Source: Micropterus salmoides (Eukaryota; Chordata; Actinopteri; Centrarchiformes; Centrarchidae). From it: a stretch of 64,000 nt of DNA. Shown piece after piece: positions 38,701-50,900 of this stretch (positions are counted from its first letter, which is position 1; each line of letters starts with the position of its first letter). The notes under the pieces were generated by a model. The model had not been told where the DNA came from, did no database searches, and saw only the letters and a list, made by a program, of their open reading frames with translations. The translations under genes were made by a program, and so were the position numbers. The stretch spans positions 14,995,671 to 15,059,670 of the forward strand of contig NW_024041262.1 in NCBI RefSeq assembly GCF_014851395.1, read 5' to 3'.

Positions 38701-41700
38701 GGAAAAAGGGAAACCGATGCGATTTTCAAACGACAACTCCAAGGGTGTTGTTTTGTTATCATGTCGGTGACCCTGCAGGACAATATAATGTCTCAGTGAG
38801 GTTCCAGGAAATGTTTTACTGCCACGAGGCAGTAAAAGTTTATCTCAGTCATTTCTCAGTAGTCATCAAAGACTAGTAACACTATGCTAGTTACATAAAC
38901 AATGAGAGCAATTTGTGACTTTCAACAAGGCCAGCGGATGTTCAAATGTTATGCAACAGAATGGCCTAAAACTGTGGAAAATACATGTTTGTGAAGCTCT
39001 TCTGAACAGACTCTTTTGTGGTACTAAAGTTTGTCCAGAAGTGGCCTTGCATGGGAGATATCTTGATAAGTTTCCTTCCTGTTCCCTCACCTACTCTCTA
39101 TTGAAACATGTCACGTTTGTGCTCGTATCATTCCTTCGACAATACTGTATGTAAACAGAACCACCACAACAACTCACATCACTGAGCCGCCCCGAGCAGA
39201 CATAAAAAAAACCCCACACAATTCCAATCCCTCAAACTCACTATCTGCAGTGGATTTCGTCATCCGTGGCCTCTGCCAAGCAGTGTAGTACCAGCACAGA
39301 TTGCAGTGACAATGGGTGGGTGGGGGGATGGACTGTGGGAGTGACTGGACAGGGTGTCTCCCACACCTCACTGACCAGAGCAGCAAACAGAATGTACTCA
39401 TAGCACTGCCAAAGATAAGGCAAGTGCGATAATATGTGGTGGCACCACTGCAGTATGTGTGTTCTGCCTAGTTCTCAACTCAATTTCAAGCTTCCTAAGA
39501 TGATCCCTTGAAGGGCAATCAGGATGCCAGAGTCAGTCGGATGTGACTATGCTATACAAGGACTGGCTATATAAAGAGCCATACAGTGAAGTGCAGCAGT
39601 TCACAATTATGGGCCCCATACTCACTGACACTGCAGCTTGGAATTATTTTTAGTTACTGTCTCTTCACAGTGGAGATAAGGGCCCTCATGTACTTTGAAA
39701 AAAAGAGGGGAGAAGTAGAGTGGATGTCCTACAGTATCTCTGCCCCAGTGAATTTACACATTCTCCCGTGATGCATCACGACACATAATTTGGTAACTGT
39801 GTTCCCCCAAGTAAGGTGTGCCAGGCTGCTGCCTCCTGCGAGGCCCACAGTACCTAAAGTCTGACTTTAAGGAATAGATAAAGAAATGCTGCTTTTAAGT
39901 ATTTCATTTTTAATGATTTGGCAAGGGACAAATGTCACTTAACTGAAACTTGTACTATTAATCACCATTTTGTCTCGCCTACCTTATGTACTTTACTTTA
40001 CATTCCACCCATTCAGCGTGCAGAGCAAATGAAATGTTAGACTGAATTGGCCCACAGCAAACTATAGCCATGATTTAACAAGCACTGGACAGGAACTAAT
40101 CATTATTTTGTTTACAGACACTGGGCACAGTTTTACTATGAGTTGTGAAAGTAGGGCTGGGCAACAATAATGTTAATAATCGTGACATTATTTTCCTCAA
40201 CAACAATATAACAAATGTTCAATAAATGTTCAGTGAATGTTTTGATTTAATTTATTTGAACCACAAACAAATCAACACTTAATTTTTCTGTTAAGATATG
40301 TATTTTGTTGAGGAAAAGGGACTGAAAAAAATACTTTACTTAATTTAACTCACATGATGTCCGTAATAACATTCATTCCTATGTGAAAAATGTTTTAGCT
40401 TATAAGGCTAGCAATATTCAATATTTTTCTTATGATAACACATCCCATTACATTCCAAAATGGACTGCCTTTGCAGTGAAAGTCTAATATAAGATTTTTC
40501 CTCCATTGTTCTCCAAAAACTATTAAAAGAGTAATCCACTGACTTAGCATTGCACTTCTGTAACATTATTCTTGGACTCATAATGGACAGTTAAAAAGAT
40601 AAAGATTGATACTGCCGAATAATCTATTTCCACACATTATTCTTCCTTGCCAAAACCTATTCCTGTCACGGATTTGTGTGTGGTGAAGCAGGTAGTAGGT
40701 TGGAGGACCCAAATGCAGGACACGAAAGCCAGCAGGAACAGTTCAGAAGGGTTTTAATACAACAAAAGGCGAGCACACTTACAGAGTGGCTGATTTACTG
40801 AGTCCAAAAACAAAGGCTGTCCAACAGAAATCCAAAAGGGTGAAAACCAGAATCCAAAAATAAGCAGGGTAACAGGGAGACACGGTGAGTAAGGCTGAAG
40901 ACACGAGAACAAACTGTACCACTGGGTAACAATAAACAATGACCCGACAAAGACAAGACAGAAACACCAGGGACTAACAAGCAGGGCTAGGGTTACTAGA
41001 CGACAGACAAGACAGACCCCCAAAACCCATCAGACCAAAATAACGCTAACTAAACACAAAAGTGCAAAACATGGCATGGCAGACAGGCAGAGTGTGACAG
41101 TTGCATACATTACCCACAATGCAGCTCGACTGCCGACAATTCAAATGGAAATTCTGGTGTGTTATGCCAGCAGTGGCCAATGTAGCCTCAAGCAGAGATG
41201 AGGAGATGGCTCACTTCTTCACTCCGCACCTCCAGAGTTTTCAGCCCCAACGGACATTGACTCAAGTGACATTTATTGAGGCAATTTAGCAAATTTTGTG
41301 TAGCTCCCTTTGAAGCCTAAAAAGGCTTCATACAACTGTTTTCAAACAAGCTGATGTATAAAATTAAATAACAAAAACGTTCCCCTTTAAAAACACATCA
41401 ATAAGACATACTGTTCCACTGATCGACATGTTCCTGCATTACCGTGAATATGTACAGTCTAGCATATTTTGAGTCAATCCCACATATCTGTCTTGATGTT
41501 GTAAATATTCACTATAGTGTTAAACGTGTATTAATCTGCAGCAAAAAATGGTCCCCAACAAATACACAATTTACCCATGTATGTATAACATTTGCTCAAA
41601 TCTACAGGGCCCAGCTGTTATCTTATGAAGTTACTGAGTCTTTAAAGAAAATGTGCTTGAGTGTCGTAGACAGGATAGGGATGGACGGGAAAATGCTTCG

Positions 41701-44362
41701 TTGGTTTTGTTCTTCTCATTGAATTTGTTGAGAATAAAGAGAAAAAATACGACTGTCAGCCTTATCTTTTAATTTCAATCTGCCAATGACTGTCATAGAT
41801 ACAAGCCAGTCCACTAACTGACCGGCATAGTGTGCTTGATAAGAAGAATTATACACCCATTTGACAATTAAATTTTACCGTGTTGGATTTTAATATAGCC
41901 GTCAGGTGAAGTTTCTTGAAAAATGTGCACAACGGAGCGTGTGAGAAACCAAACCCAAATAAACAGAGGACACACATCCTGAACAAGCGTTTCACAACAG
42001 ACTTCACATGAATATCAAATCATTGCTCCTTATCATAATTTAACTTATTCATTCATTGACACATCCTTCATTATGGGCTTAATTGTGTTGGTGGGAGGGT
42101 GATCAGAAGTCTACTTAGGGAGCACACTATGGGGAGATTGTCCTATTTTCCCCATACTCATTTGGGATCAAGACAGCCATGTTGACTCCTGCTTTAAAGC
42201 TAATGTAAGTCAATACCTTTGACAGAGTGCTTCTTCTCCAACTGGTGCAGGTCAGGGAGGATGTGCATGCAGTTGATGCAGCAGTAGGTGAAGAAGTCCA
42301 GCAGCACCACTTTACCAGCCAGCTCCTTGTTCAAAGACAGAGGCCCCTCCGTGTTCAGCCATTCCAAGCCTGGAGCAAATCAGAGTGGAAAATGATGCTG
42401 TCATCTTTGTAATTATGTTTAGTCACAGTCTACGCAAACACTTTACACTGCCCATCACTGTACGTGGTATATCTGTCTGCACCGATTCTATGTGTATGTC
42501 ACTTGGGAATAAAAGTTGACAGATCAAAGCAATGACTTTGAACTGCTCACAGCTTCAGAAGTGTTATGAAGCTATTAAACGCCATGAATTAATTTCTGTA
42601 GATCTAGATTGTGTCTGATATGTTCACTCTTTCCTCACATGCACTCTAGATTGCTTCCGATAACGTTTGTCACGCTTAACTCATATGAGCTTGATTAATA
42701 CATTTACTTTCATATTTTACAGTGTACTGAGCACCAAGCTCCAGCATGAAGCACTTGGAAATATTACTCTACCGTTAAACAGCATTCCTGTTATTTGTTC
42801 TGAATATTTTTACTGCCTTTTTACTTGTTTTACTTATTTTGCTGCAATCTTTGCTGAAAGATTCTTAATCTTGGTAGCACTTGACCTGGTTAAATAAAGG
42901 TTAGAGCATTTTTTTCAGCTTTAAGAATGATGCAAGCATAGTCCGGATAGGAGAAATAAGAAATATCCCTCCTGATTTCAAAGTCTCAACATTTACAGGT
43001 CTTTTTTTTTTGGTACGCAGAACAGTCCATGTACCATGTGCAAGTGCTTCACTCAGGTTTAATGTGTAAATAGGGTAATACTTGGCCAGATGATCTCAAA
43101 ACCCCTTCCTTATTTGTGTGGCCTAAAACAAGGCTGGTATTCATTTAAGGTCTACCTGAAAAAGAGAGTATGGCACCAAGGAAAATTAATGTATTGTACA
43201 TTTAAATGGTTATATATTGTTTATATTATAAATCTTAAAAGTCTCTTTGACTTTGCAAAAGGGAACTGGACACATTTAAGGAAAATCCTGAAATGAATGG
43301 GTCAAATATACAGTTATACTGATAAAAATGCAAATTATATGAACAACCATAATTTTGCAAGGGCATTGGATGCTTATTCTTTCTTTAAACTTCAGGGTGA
43401 GCAACGCCTTTGAGATAGATCCCCATCTACTGGAGTGATGAGATATTGCCAACATGCTGCATACCTGTACAATCACGTTCTTCTACTTGCCACCAAAAGC
43501 AATTGATTGTTTCTTACTTATTTGGCAACACTTTTCATTTCTCAATCATGAGCCAACATTATTCGTAGTATTTGGTGCAGTTACAGCAGATAAAAAAAAA
43601 AGACAACTGACATGTTTTTCTTATTCTTCAGCGGTCCTTGCTGACAGACAAACCACTCAGAAAGAAGGGGTCTGCCCTGTAAAAGGACATAAACAAAGAC
43701 AGAAAAGAGCTAAATAACCAAATATTCTCTCTTGCTTTGAAATTGGGGCTGTCTGATTATGCCGTACTCACTGTTATAAAAGCAAAACTAAAGAAAGTAT
43801 AACTTGGACAGAGGAAATATACGCCTGCTAAAAACAGTTGTGTGTAGAACGGATGGACTGTTTCAACAAAACACACCACAGGAAGCATTGCACTTAAAAA
43901 AACAACAAAAAAAAAACTACCGCATCGAAGTTTGTGTGAAGTTAGTCTTTGCTGCTACTTCTCTCTGACTGACTGTCTCATCTGCTGGTTTGGGGATAAC
44001 GTTAGTTACCATAACGTTATCTAACTAATGTACCTAAAAGGCATGTGATACTGTGAGAAACACACACACGTCTTGTTGGCTTTTGAAAAGTATTTTAATT
44101 CCTCGAGAAGACAGCAACTCAACTCAAACTGTGAGTTAAAACAATCGCTATGGAGAGAGACACAGTGCAAAGCGAGCTAGAGCTCTAACAAGGTCTAACC
44201 TGTCTGGAAATCAGGTATCTTCAGGTCCTCTCTCTCGTCTAGTTTTTTCAAATACTGGTAGACAAGATTTTCTTTCTCTTGTTGTGTCGTAGTTTCTTCT
44301 AAGGCGCAATCTAGCTTGCTTTGGTAAGAAAATATTGTAGAGAGGCTGCACTGGGACGCCAT
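25950..44362 (-). CDS. nhlrc2: NHL repeat-containing protein 2, complete, 12 coding exons
   Basis: Exons in coding order: 44200-44362, 42217-42369, 38307-38356, 37382-37787, 36310-36431, 36078-36207, 33504-33597, 33013-33244, 30443-30565, 30026-30235, 29576-29789, 25950-26212. All junctions have GT..AG ends and the phases agree. The sum is 2160 nt, 719 aa (human 726). The N-terminus has TTTQQEKENLVYQYLKKLDE. A thioredoxin-like domain follows, with CINC at 85-88 inside DFFTYCCINC. Next come NHL/beta-propeller repeats (about 210-560: DTGHHRILVV, VYVADTQNHLIRK, LYVADSYNHK, LYVADTNNHQVKVLDL), then a C-terminal beta-sandwich domain. Mammalian NHLRC2 is a mainly cytosolic essential protein, and human mutations cause FINCA disease. 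Its biochemical reaction is not settled. Introns hold a Tc1 copy, a SINE, a CTGTCAC-ended element and microsatellites. Introns 2, 6 and 8 contain long unassigned stretches (38357-42216, 33598-36077, 30566-33012). Confidence 0.95.
26320..26610 (+). repeat. Widespread teleost interspersed repeat with CTGGTGGCGCTAGATGAAAA
   Basis: Located in the last intron of nhlrc2. The order ATGGGAATGTCATTAGTTTT, GTATTGGACAAAGTCAAATG, CTGGTGGCGCTAGATGAAAA, ATCCAAATCCATCCAAATGT matches a repeat I recognise as abundant in percomorph fish. The class is not clear to me. No coding capacity. Confidence 0.6.
27431..28107 (-). pseudogene. C-terminally truncated Tc1 transposase
   Basis: Open from MSEQMRIMRSKELPEELRDR at 28107 through both helix-turn-helix motifs (VARHRSGQGYKKISAALKVP; GRPAKLSYRGRRALVREVKK), the GRVARRKPLL linker, and the first catalytic motif WSDETKIELFG. 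It continues to KHGGGSIMLWGCFSAAGTG and EGKMN, where homology stops. The remaining frame runs through the terminal repeat into flanking DNA (to 27412). The second Asp (DNDPKH) and the catalytic Glu (NPIE) motifs are gone, so it cannot cut DNA, but the DNA-binding domain is intact. Confidence 0.9.
27431..28481 (-). mobile_element. Tc1-like transposon with internal deletion, both ends present
   Basis: The element is bounded by CAGTGGGTACGGAAAG at 27431-27446 and its inverted copy ending at 28481. Each end is flanked by TA (27429-27430 and 28482-28483), the expected Tc1 target duplication. It is about 1.05 kb against roughly 1.6 kb for full-length fish Tc1 elements. It lies in the last nhlrc2 intron in the same orientation as the gene. 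The right ITR region is long. The left one is cut to about 22 bp because an internal deletion joins the transposase gene directly to the terminal repeat. Confidence 0.92.
29984..30017. repeat. (CA)17 microsatellite beside an nhlrc2 splice donor
   Basis: Seventeen uninterrupted CA units. On the nhlrc2 strand this is a TG run beginning 8 nt inside the intron after exon 10 (exon end 30026, donor GTCAGA). Confidence 0.9.
33855..34048 (-). repeat. tRNA-derived SINE, copy 2 (inverted)
   Basis: Reverse complement of the family at 11960. Reading on the minus strand it has GGTGATGGCGCATTAGATAA (a better preserved A-box region than copy 1), then GGGTTCAATCCCC (B box), CCCTGAGCAAGACACTTAAC and AAGTCGCTTTGGATAAAAG. 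It lies in the nhlrc2 intron between exons 6 and 7, in the gene's orientation. Confidence 0.8.
35636..35716 (+). repeat. LINE/SINE 3' tail followed by (TAAA)n
   Basis: TGTAAAGCGTCCTTGGGTCT and AAGGCGCTATATAAATAAAT form the well-known 3' end shared by many fish L2-type LINEs and their SINEs. It runs directly into about ten TAAA units (35671-35711). The body of the element was not found upstream, so it is a short 5'-truncated insertion. Confidence 0.6.
40663..41100. repeat. Non-autonomous element with CTGTCAC ends
   Basis: CTGTCACGG at 40663 and GTGTGACAG ending at 41100 form a short terminal inverted repeat (CTGTCAC, 7 bp). The interior includes AGGACCCAAATGCAGGACAC and GGTTTTAATACAACAAAAGG, phrases I recognise from a common fish repeat. 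There is no coding frame with a recognisable product and no clear target-site duplication. It lies in nhlrc2 intron 2. Confidence 0.55.
42862..42905 (+). repeat. Possible LINE 3' tail
   Basis: GACCTGGTTAAATAAAGGTT is a frequent 3' end of fish retroposons. Only this tail is recognisable, so the call is weak. Confidence 0.3.
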
Positions 44363-44941
44363 TTTCTCCTGACAAGAAGCCAGTTCTGACTGGGCGGGGC
44401 CTCGATGGGGTTAACCAATAGCGAAGCGCGTTCGAGGACGCAGCACGTACAGAACAAGCCGGTTAGATAAACTCAACAGAGATTCATACCGCTGATTTCG
44501 ACACAACAATAAAAAATATTATTCACCAGAAGTTTTTTTACCCTCCAGAATTTATGTTTAATTTCACTGAATAAATGATCAGTAAAGGTATTGTAAATTT
44601 CCCAGTCTTTAATTGAAGGATTGAGTAAATCAGTTCAGCAGAATCTGTGGAATGTGCTGCTTTGTTTCTCTAACTTGTCTTTACTACATATATTGCTGTA
44701 CTGTGGCGGTAAACGCTAACATGTCTGTGAACCTTACAGTATGTAGCTGAAGAGGAAATTATGCTCCATTATTGCTAACTTACATATGGTTAATATTAAT
44801 CATGGGAAGGTCTTCGCAGCGACAGTTATCCTCACAATATCAAAGACAGTTAGCGTTAGTTGTTAGTCTACTGTAACGTTTATTAGTTTTTGAGGACGTC
44901 GTTGGGCAACGTTAGGTACGTCTCCCTTTCTTTTCCTCCAA
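44363..44941. promoter_or_regulatory. Shared promoter region of nhlrc2 and dclre1a (head-to-head)
   Basis: The two start codons diverge, 579 bp apart. A GC box GGGCGGGGC (44392-44400) and a CCAAT box (44415-44419) lie 30-60 bp upstream of the nhlrc2 ATG, in a small CpG-containing patch. There is no obvious TATA box. Human NHLRC2 and DCLRE1A are also head-to-head, so a bidirectional promoter is likely. The transcription starts are not visible. Confidence 0.6.
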
Positions 44942-47900
44942 ATGTCACAGAAGGAAGACTCCGAAAATGACATTTGGGAGTATAAACCTCTACAGAAGAA
45001 AAAGAAGAGACACGAATCGCAGCCTGCAACTGTGACTAAAAGAAGATGTCCTTCCAGAAAATCCTCCAAGAGAGACACGTCTCTCTCAGTCAAGTCACCT
45101 GACAGGAAAGTCAAGACAGCTGAAAATGGAGAATGTAGTACTGTTGTTATTAACATAGACGGACCTAATTGTTTGGAGGCACACAATCTACCATCACATT
45201 CATCTCCAACAAATCACACAGTGCAAACAGACTGTGCGGCTGCCAAGGGACCATCCTCTGGAGACTTTTGCCCCATGTGTCAGATGCCGTTTTCTATTTT
45301 GGTGGTACAGACTCAAAGATGGCATGTTGCTGAGTGTCTTGACACCCCCAGGGACACATGCAAAGGTACAGACATCCATACTGCAATACTAAATCTAAAA
45401 AATGATAAACTTGATACCAACTAAATAAAAGTTAATGTCAAGCAAATTTTCTTAGCCCAATTTTACAAATCCCAATTTGCCTCAAGGCTTTACAGTCTGC
45501 ACCCTCTGTCCTTAGACCGATTTGGATATGGAAAAAACAATAAATAACAGCATTCACATCAGAAACCCCTCATCAAATTATCCAAATGTATGTATTTGTT
45601 GACCCATGGTCTGCTTTTAAACACCCGTTTTCCTGCATTCAGATGCACGCATGGTGACTGTCAATGGAGGAAATAATTCTTATTTTATACATTATACAGT
45701 AGATACCACGAATAAAACACATTGTTAGTTGTACTTTATAATAATTCTGTAACAAATGGGATGGATGGTAGAGATGGAAGAGATTCCCATGTTAACCACT
45801 GAGTGAGCGTTCATGTCATCTGAACTCAAGAAGGTTGTATAAATTCAGAGACGGTCATGCGAGGGTTAAAAATAATGTACATTGACAATAGAGCACTGTA
45901 CTCATTAAACCTGGGTTTAATTACGGAGAAAGGTGGACTGGCTGATGTGAGGTGTCTGTATTTGTTTGCATTAGATCCTCTCTGACTAGTAAATGCTTTA
46001 TCTTTCAAAGTCCACATCCCCAATTTGTAACACCTGCTTTTAAAGCCCAATTCAAGAAAACTTTGATCAGTGTTATTTTCTTTAGAAAGCTTCTGAAAGC
46101 CACAGCAGAGTTTGCACAATTCGCTGATTACTTTTCGTGACGAGTAAGCTGATGTGTAAAATCAGTGTTGTGCTCGTTAAAAAAAAAAAAAAAAGGCACT
46201 TTAAAGACTTTTGCAGATTTTGTATTCAGGTGCTTTGAACACTTACCATTTTGTACCCTGCTGATAAACCTAATTTCTTTGTGTTATATTTGTTCACACA
46301 GAGTGTCCAGAAGGCCTCCAGTGCTCCTCCATCATTCCAAACCATTACAAGAAATTCAACCATATGCTCCTGGCCCACAGTCGAGCAAACCGTGACACAG
46401 CCCTCCTGAGCTTGTCCCAACAGGCCGAAACCAGCGGCAAGGCCGGCTTTAGTTGTCTCCCAGGACTGATAAACAACGAGCTGGATAGCTCTATTTTAGA
46501 GACTTCACAGGATAGCGCTCTCAGTCTTTCAGTCTTATCCAGTCAGAGTGTCTCCCCTCACAAGAGTCACACTGGAACACCTTCTAAACTTACAAATGGC
46601 CTACTTTTACTGCGCTCACCTGGCCCAGAGGATTTTAAGAAAAAGAAAGGTTGGTCTTCCTTTACTAAAAGGCAAAAGTCTGTCAGTGCTTCCCAGGAAA
46701 GTAGAGCAGAGGTTTCATCCACTCCTGTCAAGGCAGAGAGTGAACAACAAGCTTGTGAAGGTTTACCCAAGAGTGAACCTTCCCTTGACAACAGCGACGC
46801 AATATCCTATTCTCCTCTTTCTGAGTTCCCTGCAGAGACTGAAATCAAAATTAGCGGATGTAGTAAAGCCCTTTTTAATAACGATGCATTTGAAAACAAG
46901 GCTGAAGACTCGGTGTTGCTGTTCAGTGACGGATTCTCAAGCGAAGACGAGCTCCTCACTGAATTTGTTAATCATTTGGAAACCAATAATGTGCAGGTAA
47001 ACGAGCCTGATTCCTTAAACACCCAGCTGGAGTCAGTTACCTCGTTATCGCCCACCAGTCAGCTAGATGCTTCTACAGTTGCTGAAAATAGAGCTGATTC
47101 CACAGCTGAAAAAGAAGCTCGTAGTAGATCTACCAGTGCTGTCAGTCCATGTATGAGCAGTATTCAGTCTCCGCAAAGTATTGTTTTAGAGCACCTCAGA
47201 GAAACTCTAAGCTCAAATAGCCAGCATTTCAAAAATTCAAAAAACGCCTGCAGTAGTCAATCACAGCAACCTCACGCAACTTCTTCTCAAGTGCCTTCAA
47301 CACAAACCCCTGTTGTCCAAAGATCTCACACCATGCCGCCTCAGAAGGGCAGCAGAAAGGCAGGTCAGGCCTCCTGTCTGAAGCAGACGGACATTGGGGT
47401 GTTTTTTGGCCTCAAACCCCTCAAGGAGAAGGAGAAAGAGGCTGAGTGTGGAGCAGATGAAGTCAGCACCACCTCTATTCCAACATTTGGTGAAAACTCA
47501 GGACCGAGGCGGCAAAGGAGAGACAGGAAGGACAGGCAAAGGAAAAGTAAGGCTGACACAAACGCGGACGGCTCACAGGGCACAGTGACTGACAGTAGTA
47601 ACGTGGTGGATGCTTTGGGAGAAACAGGGAAAGGTAGGACCAGACGATGGAGAGGAAGAAGGTGGAACAGAGGGAACGCTGATGGAGAAGTAGTGTTACC
47701 ACGTTGTCCCTTCTACAAGAAGATTCCAGGTCAGTGATTGACCTTGTGTCATATATGATTGCTGCATTGAATGTATAAGATGTGTGTGGGTGTGAGAATG
47801 AATGAATGAAGTAAGTACGTAGTTACTTACTTACAGGGGGTGTTTTTGTGTGTACAAATTTTACCCAGGCACAAAGTTTGTCATAGATGCCTTTCAGTAC

Positions 47901-50900
47901 GGAGAGATTCAGGGAATCACTGCCTACTTCCTTACACATTTCCACTCAGACCACTACGGAGGGTTGACCAAGAATTCCACACTTTCAATCTACTGTAACA
48001 GAGTAAGTCAAGTTCATTTTACAGTCTCCTAATTCATACAAGAAAAGGAAGGGACGGTGTGCCAGGTTTGCTACTTCTGCAGCTTTGTGTAGTAAACAAA
48101 TGGCTGTCCTCTTCCCAGGTGCTCTCTTGCACAGAATTCATAGCATAAATGCCTGATCCATTTGTTATCTTGCTGAATACCAATGTGTGAGTGGCTCTAA
48201 CCGTGTTGGTGGCAATTTGAAGACCATTTTGGATTAAAACACTTAACATGCAAGACGTATAGTTTATCTGGGTCTCAGTTGGTCTTTTTGTCTAACCTTT
48301 TCACTGTGGAAATATTGCAAGCATGAAAGGTATTTGAATTAAGCTATAAATTGGATGAATTCAGGTATAGATGTATACATGTTTAATTCAAACTTTATAT
48401 TGCCCTTTCAGATTAGACGCATGTTGCATTAGGTATTGTACATTTTCTACTTTATCTCAGTAGGATGTTTAAGAACATACCTATGAAACTAATTACAATA
48501 GCCCAATATAAATTGACTAGGAAAAAATATATTGGTGAAAGAGGATAGCTATTATGTAAATTCTCCTGTCAAATGGGTCATGGTTTATCACAGTGTAGTG
48601 TGTGTTCTCCTGGGATTACAACTAAAAACAGACTTGGACTGATTGGGACTCCATTGGGGGTTTTGTTTCTTTGGTAGGTCACTGAAATTCAACTTTGACG
48701 CTAGGTGGGTCACAGCCCAGAAAGTGAAATTAGATACGATTTTCAAGGGTTTTATGGGTGATTATACTCAATGAACAGCTCATCCATAAGAAGCTGAGAT
48801 TATTTAAGTAGATTCATTATTTCCAAGGTAAATATGTTGTGATATTTACCTTTTTTAGCACTTCCTAGCTTTCGTGGCTGCCACTGCTGCATCACTGTAT
48901 GTACGTAAACCATAAACACATGTGTTGGCTGACGGCTGCATCTCCTGGACAGATTACAGGGAACCTGGTGAAGAGCAAGCTGAAGGTGGCAGAGCAGTAT
49001 GTCCACATCCTTCCCATGAACACCCGGGTCACTGTGGATGGAATCACAGTCATCCTCCTGGACGCCAATCAGTGAGTCGGTTTGTCTGGAGCGAGTGCTT
49101 CATCGTTAGAAAGGACCAGCCGCCAAAGGTGTGCTTGTTTTCAGCTGCTGGATGGCTTCTTAACAGGCTCTGCTGAAGAACACTCAAGGGAGTGGCACAC
49201 ACTAATAGCGGGACCATAAAAAAGCTCATTATTGTAAAAGTTTAAAACAAGCATTTTAAGCAAGGACACTGAGGCAGATTGAATTTCAGTCAAATGTCTG
49301 ACACTAATTTCAAATTCAGACTGCCCCAAGCTAACTAACTAGATTGTTTTTTTTTCACTGAGGAATACCAATAGGTGTGTATTATGGAAACTCTAACATG
49401 AGATGGGGCTTTTTCTTCAGTCGGCTGTTTTTTGAAAGATAAAACCATTACTTTTGAATTGAAGCAAACTATACCAACATCTGTGATGGCCTGTCACTAC
49501 TCTATAATCTATATTAATATATCTATCTACATTATTGACCACACCTCCGTTGATAGTCAAGGGAAGATGCTCATCCTAGCTCCTCACACAACACCATCCA
49601 TACACAACAGCACACAAGGTCGCGGGGGGCTGGAGCCAATCCCAGCGTACATCGCACGAAAGGCAGGGTACACCCTGGACAGGTCGCCAGTCCATCGCAG
49701 GGCCACACATTGACAACCACTCACATCCACACCTAAAGGACAATTTCAGAGACACCAATTAACCTAGCCTGCATGTCTTTGACATTTGAGGCGACAGTAC
49801 TAACCACTGCACAGCCGCGCTGCCCCTCACACAACACATGCTTCCTGTATTTTCATATATTCACCCTCACCCCCTGTCTTTTTCCATTCTTTCAGTTGTC
49901 CAGGAGCTGCCATGCTGCTGTTCTTCCTGCCCGATGGACAGACAGTCCTCCACACCGGAGACTTCAGAGCTGATCCCTCAATGGAGACCTACCCTGAGTT
50001 ACTCAGCTGCAGGGTGCAGACGCTCTACCTGGACACCACGTCAGTACCTGTCTGTCTCCACTCATATATGCTGAATGTACCAGTGAGGTTACTGAAATGC
50101 TGTGCTTATATTGCACTGCTCTCAGCTTTGTGTGTGTGACCTTTTATGGGTGGTTATTGTAAATAACACTCTTCTCAGCCAATGTGGATCGATATTAGCT
50201 AAAATGTGTCTTCTGTACTTTGATCTTACTCCATCTTCTGTCCTCCCAAGCATGGAACTTTGTACATGTGAAGCAGAAGCCCTGAGGAAACTCAGATTTT
50301 CAATGTAAGTTCTCTTATCCCTGTAGCTACTGCAGCCCTGAGTACACTTTCCCCAGACAGCAAGAGGCCATCAACTTTGCAGCCAGCACAGCTTTTGAAT
50401 TGGTGACGCTCAACCCCCGTACACTTGTGGTGTGTGGATCCTACTCAGTAGGAAAAGAGAAGGTCTTTCTGGGTGAGTGTTTAGTTGAAATTATACTTTT
50501 AGTATCTGCTTGGCCTCGAGGATCCATGTGACATAAATTTGGTCATGACTTGGCAGACCATCAACAAATTATTGAGAGTAATCTAGTTTTGCTTTTTGAG
50601 GTTGGTGGGTTTTTTAAAAATGTTCTCAAATTAATAAATGTTAAATTAATAAACTGGTTTTTTTTGTTTGTTTTTTTTGTTTTTTAAAAATGTTTTCATA
50701 AATCAAAAACAATTTTCTCAAGTCAAAGAGGAGCATGTTTAAAGTGAAATTAAAATTTAACTTACAGCTGCAACTTGAACTTTTTTTCATGATACCATAA
50801 GACCTGACCTTAATATTATAGGATGTTTTGATGATGACTATAGGTGGGATGCAGCAAATAATGAATATTCAGATTTGGTATATGTTTGCATTTAGAGTGG

